64,000 bases of DNA from Succiniclasticum ruminis DSM 9236 (lineage in GTDB: Bacteria > Bacillota > Negativicutes > Acidaminococcales > Acidaminococcaceae). The first letter of the stretch is position 1; every line of letters begins with the position of its first letter. A model generated the notes under the pieces. That model saw nothing but the letters and a program-made list of their open reading frames with translations, made no database searches and was not told the origin of the DNA. Positions 54,060-61,133 of this stretch are shown in pieces. Both the position numbers and the translations under genes were made by a program. The stretch spans positions 40,149-104,148 of the forward strand of contig NZ_FONL01000009.1 in assembly GCF_900112895.1 (NCBI RefSeq). Reading direction: 5' to 3'.

Positions 54060-54728
54060 ATGAAAAAAGGATTTGTACTCGCCATCGACGGCCCTGCAGG
54101 CGCAGGCAAAAGCACCATCGCCAAACTGGCAGCCGGCAAACTCGGTTTTGCCTACATTGATACAGGCGCCATGTACCGCGCGGTAACCTGGAAACTCCTG
54201 CAGACAGGAGAACCCTTTTCCCCGGAACTGGCCGGCAAACTGGCCAATGAGATCCGCATCACCTTCCGTCCGGAGAATGCCATCAACCGCGTCTTCGTAG
54301 ACGGAACGGAAGTAACGGACGCCATCCGCACCGCCGAAGTGACCGGACTGGTTTCCAAAGTAGCCGCCGTGCCGGAAGTCCGTACCGCCATGGTAGACCA
54401 GCAGCGCCGCATGGGCGCCGAAGGGGGCATCGTCATGGACGGCCGTGACATCGGCACCGTCGTATTCCCCGATGCCCAGTGCAAAATCTTCCTTACCGCA
54501 ACCGTAGAAGAACGGGCCCGCCGCCGCGGACTCGAGCTGGAAGCCAAAGGGGAGAAAGTAGACTACAAAAAACTGCAGGAAGACATCGCCTTCCGCGACA
54601 AACAGGACAGCGAGCGGGAAGTATCCCCCCTGCGCCAGGCGGAAGACGCCATTTATCTGGACACATCTGCCATGAACATCGAACAGGTGACAGATAAAGT
54701 ATTAGAATTGGTAAAAGAAAAGCAGTAA
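54060..54728 (+). CDS. cmk: Cytidylate kinase
   Basis: 222 residues. P-loop IDGPAGAGKSTIAKLAA at residues 9-25, YIDTGAMYRAVTWKLL, the GRDIGTVVFPDA segment and the LID-type RARRRGLELEAKGE follow the Cmk pattern. It phosphorylates CMP and dCMP in pyrimidine salvage. AAGG precedes the ATG. It starts 58 bp after the nested hairpin element. Confidence 0.96.
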   Translation: MKKGFVLAIDGPAGAGKSTIAKLAAGKLGFAYIDTGAMYRAVTWKLLQTGEPFSPELAGKLANEIRITFRPENAINRVFVDGTEVTDAIRTAEVTGLVSKVAAVPEVRTAMVDQQRRMGAEGGIVMDGRDIGTVVFPDAQCKIFLTATVEERARRRGLELEAKGEKVDYKKLQEDIAFRDKQDSEREVSPLRQAEDAIYLDTSAMNIEQVTDKVLELVKEKQ

Positions 54729-54793
54729 TATTAATTAATGGTAATAATGCGAAGTCTTTTCCTGACAGCATTGTTTCATAAAGGATTTTAACA

Positions 54794-55414
54794 ATGACCT
54801 TATACGACTTCTGTTATCTGACCTGGCCTCCGCTCTTCAAACTCTTTCTCCGCCTGGAAATCTACGGCAGGGAAAACATACCGGAAGAAGGCCCCGTGGT
54901 CATCGCCAGCAACCATCTGAGCCTGCTGGACCCGCCCGTACTGGGCGCGTCGGCTACCCGGAAAGTGCATTTCATGGCGAAATCAGAGCTGTTCAAACCG
55001 GCCTGGTTCGGCGCCCTGATCCGCAAACTGGGGGCCTTTCCCGTAAAACGGGGCGAGATGGACCGGGAAGCCATCAAGACCGGGCTGACGCTTCTGAAAG
55101 AAAATAAAGTGCTGGCCGTATTCCCGGAAGGCACCCGCAGCAAAACCGGGGAGCTGGGCCGGGCCGGCGGCGGCGCTTTCATGATGGGCATCAAACGGAA
55201 GGCGCAGATCGTTCCCGCTTATATATACGGTACAGACTTCAGCAGGCATAAGGGCTGGCCCAAAGTGCGGGTCATCTTCGGCAAACCCATGGAATACGAT
55301 CCCAATATGGGGACCGGGCGGGAAAGTCTGGACGAACTGGGCGCCCGCTGGCGGGAAGAAGTATTGATTTTAAGGAAGGCGGTGGCGTTGGAAGATGAAA
55401 GTCATAGTAGCTGA
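54794..55414 (+). CDS. plsC: 1-acyl-sn-glycerol-3-phosphate acyltransferase PlsC
   Basis: 206 residues. Catalytic NHLSLLD (His41, Asp46), the block II GAFPVKRG region and block III FPEGTRSKTGEL are visible. It acylates lysophosphatidic acid to phosphatidic acid at the inner membrane, downstream of GpsA in phospholipid synthesis. AAAGGA lies about 8 nt before the ATG. The end overlaps ispH/rpsA by 20 bp, so the two are likely coupled. Confidence 0.93.
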   Translation: MTLYDFCYLTWPPLFKLFLRLEIYGRENIPEEGPVVIASNHLSLLDPPVLGASATRKVHFMAKSELFKPAWFGALIRKLGAFPVKRGEMDREAIKTGLTLLKENKVLAVFPEGTRSKTGELGRAGGGAFMMGIKRKAQIVPAYIYGTDFSRHKGWPKVRVIFGKPMEYDPNMGTGRESLDELGARWREEVLILRKAVALEDESHSS

Positions 55415-57518
55415 TCCCTGCGGTTTCTGCTACGGCGTAAAACGGGCCGTGGAGATCGCGGAGGGCGCTGTGAACAGCCTGCCTGCCGCAACCCTGGGAC
55501 CCCTGATCCACAATCCCCAGTTTACGGAAGAACTGGCGGCCAAAGGGGTAGGCTGTAAAGACTCCCTGGACGATTTTGCGCCGGGTGAAACGGTCATTTT
55601 CCGTTCCCACGGGGTGGGTCCGGAAATATATGAGCAGGCAATTGAAAAAAAATTGAAAATTTTAGATGCCACCTGTCCTAATGTAAAAACCAGTCAACGC
55701 AAGGCACGGCAGGCATTTGAGGATGGTTACCTGCCGATTATCGTGGGAGAAAAAAATCATCCGGAAGTAAAAAGCATATTGGCATTTGCAGGAAATAATG
55801 CTATAATAATTGAACGCAAAGAAGATATTGGCGAAGTGCCTTTTGTTTCCAAATATTGCGTCATTATCCAGACTACATTTGAACTGGCGAAATTTGAGGA
55901 AATACTGCAGGCGCTGCAGGCTGCAAGGCCCGGCGAATACCGGGTGGAGCGGACGATCTGCCTGGCCACCAGACAGCGGCAGGAAGCCGCGGCAAAGCTG
56001 GCTGTCGAGGTAGATGCCTTTATCGTAATAGGCGGCAGGAACAGTGCCAACACCAGGCACCTGACCGAGCTGGTAAGCGCCCTCTGCCCCCGGTGCTTCC
56101 AGATTGAAACCGCCGGAGAACTTTCCCCGGAAATGTTCCAGGGGTGCAGAAAAGCAGGTATCTCGGCCGGAGCATCCACTCCGGAACGTATAATTAAGGA
56201 GGCTGTCAAAGCGATGGAAAACATGGAAATCAACAAAGTAGAGGGTAACGAATTTGAGGCCATGCTCGATGAAAGCATGGAAGGCTACGGTGTACACCCT
56301 GGCAAACTCGTTACCGGCAAAGTAATTCAGGTAGATAAAGAAGGCGTTTATATTTCTTTTGGCTATAGACGTGAAGGGTTGATCGCCTGGGCTGACTGGG
56401 CCGCGGACGCTAACCCGGACGAACTGGTTAACACCGTTAAAGTTGGGGATGAAGTGGAAGCGGTCGTAGTACCGGGCTCCACTTCCGAAGATTTTATCCG
56501 CCTGTCCAAGATCCGCGCGGAAAAAGAAGCTGCCTGGAAGACTGTTGAACCGCTGGCGGAAGGCGAAAAACGCCCGGCTACCGTTACGGTGCTGCGCGTG
56601 ATTAAAGCCCGCGGCCGCGACAAAGATTCCGATAAACCGAAACAGGTCGTAGGTCTGGCCGTTGCGGTGGAAGGCGTGGAAGGCTTTATGCCTGCTTCCC
56701 ACGTAGAACTGCGTCACATTGACGACTTTACCCCGTATGTTGGTAAAGAACTGGAAGCTGAAATCATCGAAGTAAACGCGGAAAAGAAACGCATCGTCGT
56801 TTCCCGCCGCGACCTGCTGAAGGCTGAAAAAGCCCAGAAGCATCAGGAATGGCTGGCGAACCGGGAAGCCCGTATCGCCGCTGCCCGTGAAGCCCGCGCT
56901 GCCCGCGAAGCTGCTGCTTACGAAGAAATCGTGGAAGGCGAGACTTACGAAGGCAAGGTTGTAAAAGTTGCCGAATTCGGTCTGTTCGTAGAAGTAATTG
57001 AAGGTCTGGTAGGCCTGGTCCACAACACCGAATTGTCCTATGACCGCAGCGTGAAAGCGGAAGACGTTGCCAAGGAAGGCGACATGGTAAAAGTATTTGT
57101 CAAGAAAGTTGACAAAGAAAACCACCGCGTTTCCCTGTCCATCAAAGCTACCCAGGAAGATCCGTGGGTTGCTGCTGCTGCCGGATTCCAGGTAGGCGAC
57201 ACGGTAGAAGGCACCGTAGAACGTTTCCTGCCCTTTGGCGCGCTGGTACGCCTGAATGATAAAGTAGAAGGCATGATCCATGTTTCCGAACTGGCTGACA
57301 CCCGCGTGGAAAAACCGGAAGACGTGCTGAAGATCGGTCAGGTCGTTACCCCGATGATCATTAAGATCGACCAGGCAAAACGCAAGATCGGCCTGTCCCT
57401 GACCCGCGCTAAGAAAGACGAAGAAAAAGCGGAAATGAAAGCTTATATGGATGGCAATACTGAAGATAACTTCTCCAATAATGCTATGGCTGAACAGCTG
57501 GAAGGTCTCAAGAAATAA
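55395..57518 (+). CDS. ispH: Fusion of IspH (HMBPP reductase) and ribosomal protein S1
   Basis: 707 residues. The N-terminal IspH part (1-280) has the three iron-sulfur cysteines (Cys12, Cys94, Cys189), histidines in LIHN, SHG and NHPEV, and the GASTPE end. It converts HMBPP to IPP/DMAPP, the last MEP step. The C-terminal part has four S1 repeats: about 302-375, 385-475, 513-590 and 595-670. Such IspH-S1 fusions are known in Clostridia and Negativicutes. Whether both parts act in one chain is not shown by sequence. A strong terminator follows. Confidence 0.95.
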   Translation: MKVIVADPCGFCYGVKRAVEIAEGAVNSLPAATLGPLIHNPQFTEELAAKGVGCKDSLDDFAPGETVIFRSHGVGPEIYEQAIEKKLKILDATCPNVKTSQRKARQAFEDGYLPIIVGEKNHPEVKSILAFAGNNAIIIERKEDIGEVPFVSKYCVIIQTTFELAKFEEILQALQAARPGEYRVERTICLATRQRQEAAAKLAVEVDAFIVIGGRNSANTRHLTELVSALCPRCFQIETAGELSPEMFQGCRKAGISAGASTPERIIKEAVKAMENMEINKVEGNEFEAMLDESMEGYGVHPGKLVTGKVIQVDKEGVYISFGYRREGLIAWADWAADANPDELVNTVKVGDEVEAVVVPGSTSEDFIRLSKIRAEKEAAWKTVEPLAEGEKRPATVTVLRVIKARGRDKDSDKPKQVVGLAVAVEGVEGFMPASHVELRHIDDFTPYVGKELEAEIIEVNAEKKRIVVSRRDLLKAEKAQKHQEWLANREARIAAAREARAAREAAAYEEIVEGETYEGKVVKVAEFGLFVEVIEGLVGLVHNTELSYDRSVKAEDVAKEGDMVKVFVKKVDKENHRVSLSIKATQEDPWVAAAAGFQVGDTVEGTVERFLPFGALVRLNDKVEGMIHVSELADTRVEKPEDVLKIGQVVTPMIIKIDQAKRKIGLSLTRAKKDEEKAEMKAYMDGNTEDNFSNNAMAEQLEGLKK

Positions 57519-57529
57519 TACCGCATTAC

Positions 57530-57560
57530 AGAGGACGGAGTTTATTCCGTCCTCTTTTTT
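57530..57560 (+). terminator. Terminator of the cmk-plsC-ispH/rpsA operon
   Basis: 10-bp stem (57530-57539 with 57546-57555), 6-nt loop, then a T-run at 57555-57560. Confidence 0.92.
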
Positions 57561-57577
57561 GGTTTTGTGGCATGTTG

Positions 57578-57608
57578 TTTAAAACCGTGGCTGCAGCACG
57601 GTTTTAAA
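57578..57608. other. Second perfect hairpin after the ispH/rpsA terminator
   Basis: 12-bp perfect stem (57578-57589 with 57597-57608), loop GCTGCAG, no T-run. It sits between the terminator and fni; it may be a backup stem or a protein-binding site. Confidence 0.6.
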
Positions 57609-57684
57609 TGATTTGCGATTGATAGTGTATTTGTTGATGAATTGCGAAAAGCTGCAGTAGTTTTATTTGTTCAGAGGATCTTGT

Positions 57685-58740
57685 ATGACACGGGAGCAAC
57701 GTAAGTTAGATCATATCCGTTACGCAATGGAATCAGGCGACGGGAACCGGCGAACCGGGCTGGAAGATATCCAGTTCCTGCATAATTGTCTGACCCCTGT
57801 GGATCCGGACAAAGTGGATATCAGCACAAGGATTGGCAGCCTGAAACTGCCGGTGCCGGTGTTTATGGATGCCATTACCGGCGGCGCCCCGGAGGTAAAG
57901 GAAATTAACCGCAGGCTGGCGGCGGTGGCCAGAGACGCCGGTGCAGCCATGGCTGTCGGTTCCCAGTACGGCGCGGTGAAAGAAGGGAAGCACGCGGACA
58001 CCTACAGGGTGATCCGGAAGGAGAATCCGGAGGGCATCTTTTTTGCCAATGTGAGCGCCCTTGTATCTCCGGATGAAGCCAGAGCCGCCGTGGATATGAT
58101 CGCCGCCGATGCGCTGGAGATCCACCTGAACGTGGCCCAGGAGCTGATCATGCCCGAGGGGGACAAAACCTTTTCCCTGATTCTTGAGAACCTGTCCCGT
58201 CTGCAGGACTGTGTGCCGGTTCCCGTAATCATCAAGGAGACCGGCTGCGGCATGGCGGCGGAACAGATCCGGGAACTGCAGGCAAGGGGCTTTACCTGTT
58301 TCAATGTGGCGGGCTGCGGCGGTACCAGCTTCGCGGCGATTGAAGCAGCCCGGGGCAAAGTAAAGCGCTATGAGAAGTTTGCGGACTGGGGGATCCCCAC
58401 GGCCTGGAGCCTCATCGATGCAGCCCATACGGCGCGGCCCTGGGACACAGTGATCGCTTCCGGCGGCATCCGCAGCGGCTGGCAGGCGGCGCAGGCTATT
58501 GCATTGGGCGCTGACGCAGTGGGCATGAGTGGCAACATCCTGGCTGTGCTGCTGCAACAGGGGGAAGAGGCAGCTGTTGCATATCTGCAGGATGTGATTG
58601 CCGACCTGAAGGACATCATGGTGCTGACGGGCAGCCGTACTGTCCGTGAACTGCAGCAGGTACCGCTGATTTTTACCGGGGACACCCTGGCCTTTATCCA
58701 AAGCCGGGGATATGAGCCGCAGTTCAGACGGAAGCGCTGA
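57685..58740 (+). CDS. fni: Isopentenyl-diphosphate delta-isomerase, type 2 (FMN)
   Basis: 351 residues from ATG 57685 (AGAGGA 6 nt upstream); the TTG at 57667 overlaps that site. N-terminal REQRKLDHIRYAMESGDG, then MDAITGGAPEVKEINR, SQYGAVKE, the IHLNVAQELIMPEGD segment, KETGCGM and IASGGIRSGWQAAQAIALGA follow type 2 IDI. It interconverts IPP and DMAPP with reduced FMN. With dxs, ispH and ispA also in this window, isoprenoid supply is well covered. Confidence 0.93.
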   Translation: MTREQRKLDHIRYAMESGDGNRRTGLEDIQFLHNCLTPVDPDKVDISTRIGSLKLPVPVFMDAITGGAPEVKEINRRLAAVARDAGAAMAVGSQYGAVKEGKHADTYRVIRKENPEGIFFANVSALVSPDEARAAVDMIAADALEIHLNVAQELIMPEGDKTFSLILENLSRLQDCVPVPVIIKETGCGMAAEQIRELQARGFTCFNVAGCGGTSFAAIEAARGKVKRYEKFADWGIPTAWSLIDAAHTARPWDTVIASGGIRSGWQAAQAIALGADAVGMSGNILAVLLQQGEEAAVAYLQDVIADLKDIMVLTGSRTVRELQQVPLIFTGDTLAFIQSRGYEPQFRRKR

Positions 58741-58775
58741 GAGAGAAAACTAGTAAACAGAAAGGACGACACAGA

Positions 58776-60197
58776 TTGGAAAACAAAAGCACGTGGGAAA
58801 AGTATTCTGCCGCGCAGGTTAAGGCCTGCCATGAATTCTGCAAGGGTTATCTGGATTTCCTCAGCAACGGCAAAACCGAGCGGGAATGTGTGGAAATCAT
58901 CCTTGATGAAATGAAAGCTGCCGGTTACAAAGACCTGGACGGGCTGATTGGCCAGGGTAAAAAGCTGAAGGCCGGGGATAAGGTGTACCGCATCAATATG
59001 AAAAAGGGCATCGCCATGTTCAATATCGGCAAAGAGCCCATTGAGAACGGCATGAATATTTTAGGGGCTCACATCGATTCCCCCCGCATGGATGTGAAGC
59101 AGAACCCGTTGTATGAAGACGGCGGTTTCGCCCTGCTGGATACCCATTACTACGGCGGCATCAAAAAGTACCAGTGGGTGACGATCCCTCTGGCGATCCA
59201 CGGCGTCATCGTGAAAAAGGACGGTACTGTGGTGAAGGTGGCTGTAGGCGAGAAGCCGGAAGATCCGGTGTTCTTCGTTTCCGATCTGCTGATCCATCTG
59301 GCCCAGGAGCAGATGACGAAAAAAGCGGCCACGGTAGTGGAAGGGGAAGCCCTGGATGTGATTGTGGGCAACCAGCCCATCAAGGTGGGACGTAACGCGA
59401 AGGAAGAGGACAAAAAGTCTGCCGGCAAGGAAGCCGTGAAGAAAGGCGTGCTGGCGATCCTGAAGAAGCAGTTCGGCGTGGAAGAAGAAGATTTCCTGTC
59501 CGCGGAGCTGGAAGTGGTGCCTGCAGGCCGCGCGAGGGAAGCCGGCTTTGACCGGAGCATGGTGCTTTCCTACGGGCAGGATGACCGGGTCTGCGCGTAC
59601 GGTTCCTACAAGGCTATGCTGGATGTGACAGACGTGAGCCGTACCACCTGCTGCCTGCTGGTAGACAAGGAAGAAATCGGCAGCGTAGGCGCCACCGGCA
59701 TGCAGAGTCTGTTCTTTGAGAACACCGTGGCGGAATTGCTGGAATTGCTGGGAGAGGGTACGACCCTGGCTTTGCGGCGGACGCTGGCTAACAGCACCAT
59801 GCTGTCCAGCGACGTGAGCAGTGCCTTTGATCCGCTGTACGCCTCTGCCTTCGACAAGAAGAACGTAGCATACTTTGGCAAGGGCCTGGTGCTGAATAAG
59901 TTCACAGGCGCCCGGGGAAAATCCGGTTCCAACGATGCCAACGCGGAGTACATTGCTCACATCCGCAGCATCTTTGCCAGAGAAAAGATCAACTTCCAGA
60001 TGTCTGAGCTGGGCAAGGTTGACCTGGGCGGCGGCGGTACTATTGCCTACATTATGGCGCTGTACGGTATGAACGTCATCGACAGCGGCGTGCCGGTACT
60101 GAGCATGCACGCTCCCTGGGAAGCAACCAGCAAAGCAGATATTTACGAAGCAAGACGGGGCTATGAAGCCTTCCTGAAACTGGCGAAAAGACTTTGA
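58776..60197 (+). CDS. M18 family aminopeptidase
   Basis: 473 residues from a TTG start with AAAGGA about 11 nt upstream; no earlier alternative fits. Metal-binding segments are visible: HIDSPRMDVK, an acidic DKEEIGSVGATGMQSLF pair, SSDVSSAFD and the late SMHAPWEATSKADIYEA. The fold is the large dodecameric zinc aminopeptidase (LAP4/ApeA-type), which removes N-terminal residues from peptides in the cytoplasm. It lies 35 bp after fni and is likely cotranscribed. Confidence 0.92.
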   Translation: MENKSTWEKYSAAQVKACHEFCKGYLDFLSNGKTERECVEIILDEMKAAGYKDLDGLIGQGKKLKAGDKVYRINMKKGIAMFNIGKEPIENGMNILGAHIDSPRMDVKQNPLYEDGGFALLDTHYYGGIKKYQWVTIPLAIHGVIVKKDGTVVKVAVGEKPEDPVFFVSDLLIHLAQEQMTKKAATVVEGEALDVIVGNQPIKVGRNAKEEDKKSAGKEAVKKGVLAILKKQFGVEEEDFLSAELEVVPAGRAREAGFDRSMVLSYGQDDRVCAYGSYKAMLDVTDVSRTTCCLLVDKEEIGSVGATGMQSLFFENTVAELLELLGEGTTLALRRTLANSTMLSSDVSSAFDPLYASAFDKKNVAYFGKGLVLNKFTGARGKSGSNDANAEYIAHIRSIFAREKINFQMSELGKVDLGGGGTIAYIMALYGMNVIDSGVPVLSMHAPWEATSKADIYEARRGYEAFLKLAKRL

Positions 60198-60273
60198 TGC
60201 TGTCGCAAAGACAGATGTAAGCGCAAAACGGGCTGAAACGCCCTTTCAAAATTAACGGAAAGAGTGTGACGAT

Positions 60274-61113
60274 ATGGCTAAAGGAAAACGCTTTTATAAA
60301 AAGAACACCAATGCGCCTGCAGGACAGGACGCGCCGGAACAGAATGCTGCTGCCGGCGGGGAAAATGTAAATAAGAAGTATGAAGGAAAACCCAATGGCG
60401 GCCAGGGTGGCAAACCAGGTCAGGGAACTGCAGGCAAGCCCGGCGGCAAACCGCCCCGTAAGTTCCGGAAGAACAACTGGGACGGCAATAAAGAACATAA
60501 CGCAGGCGGTAAGGACGCTGACCGGGAAAGCAACGCGGCACGGGGCAACCGGCCGGAAGGCAAAGGTGATGCTCCGGCAAACCGTGGCGGCAACAGACCG
60601 GGCAACCGTCCCTTCAGAGCGCGCTTTGAAAACCGGAAGCCCCAGATGGCAGGCAGACTGCTGGTAGCGTATTATTCCTGGTCCGGCGTAACGGAAAAGG
60701 CGGCCCAGAAGATTGCTTCCGTGGCGAAAGGCAATACTTACCGCATCCTGCCGGTGAAAGCTTATCCGTCCATGTACGGCCTGTGCGTGGCCAAGGCAGG
60801 CATGGAAAAAGCATCCGGCGCCCGTCCGGAGCTGAAAGGCTCCCTGCCGGACTGCAGCCGCTATGAGAAGATTGCCATCGGCTTCCCCATCTGGTGGTTC
60901 AGCTGCCCCAACATTATTCATTCATTCCTGGAAAAAGTGAATCTGGAAGGGAAGAAGGTATATCCTTTCTGCACCAGCAAGACCAGCGGTCCCAAAAGCA
61001 GCGCGGACGCTATCCGCAGCACCGTCCCCAAGGCGGATGTAAAGGACTGCCTGGATGCCAACAAGCTTGACTCCATGACTGACGAAGACATTAAAAAGTG
61101 GCTGGAGATGTAA
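60274..61113 (+). CDS. Flavodoxin-like protein with long disordered N-terminus
   Basis: 279 residues. Residues 1-127 are Gly/Asn/Lys/Arg/Pro-rich with no predicted fold (GGQGGKPGQGTAGKPGGKPP and related stretches). Residues 128-279 form a flavodoxin domain: LLVAYYSWSGVTEKAAQKIA is the FMN phosphate loop region, and FPIWWFSCPNIIHSFLE and YPFCTSKTSGPKSSADAI are the isoalloxazine-side loops. It resembles small flavodoxins with oxidoreductase roles. The basic, RGG-like tail is unusual and may bind nucleic acid or the membrane. GAAAGAG precedes the ATG. Confidence 0.82.
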   Translation: MAKGKRFYKKNTNAPAGQDAPEQNAAAGGENVNKKYEGKPNGGQGGKPGQGTAGKPGGKPPRKFRKNNWDGNKEHNAGGKDADRESNAARGNRPEGKGDAPANRGGNRPGNRPFRARFENRKPQMAGRLLVAYYSWSGVTEKAAQKIASVAKGNTYRILPVKAYPSMYGLCVAKAGMEKASGARPELKGSLPDCSRYEKIAIGFPIWWFSCPNIIHSFLEKVNLEGKKVYPFCTSKTSGPKSSADAIRSTVPKADVKDCLDANKLDSMTDEDIKKWLEM

Positions 61114-61133
61114 AATAGCGTTAAAGGGTAATA

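Noticed and set aside
55662..57281. Long minus-strand frame opposite ispH/rpsA
   Set aside because: It is the shadow of a strongly coding plus-strand gene; composition is Phe/Tyr/His-rich and no domain is seen.
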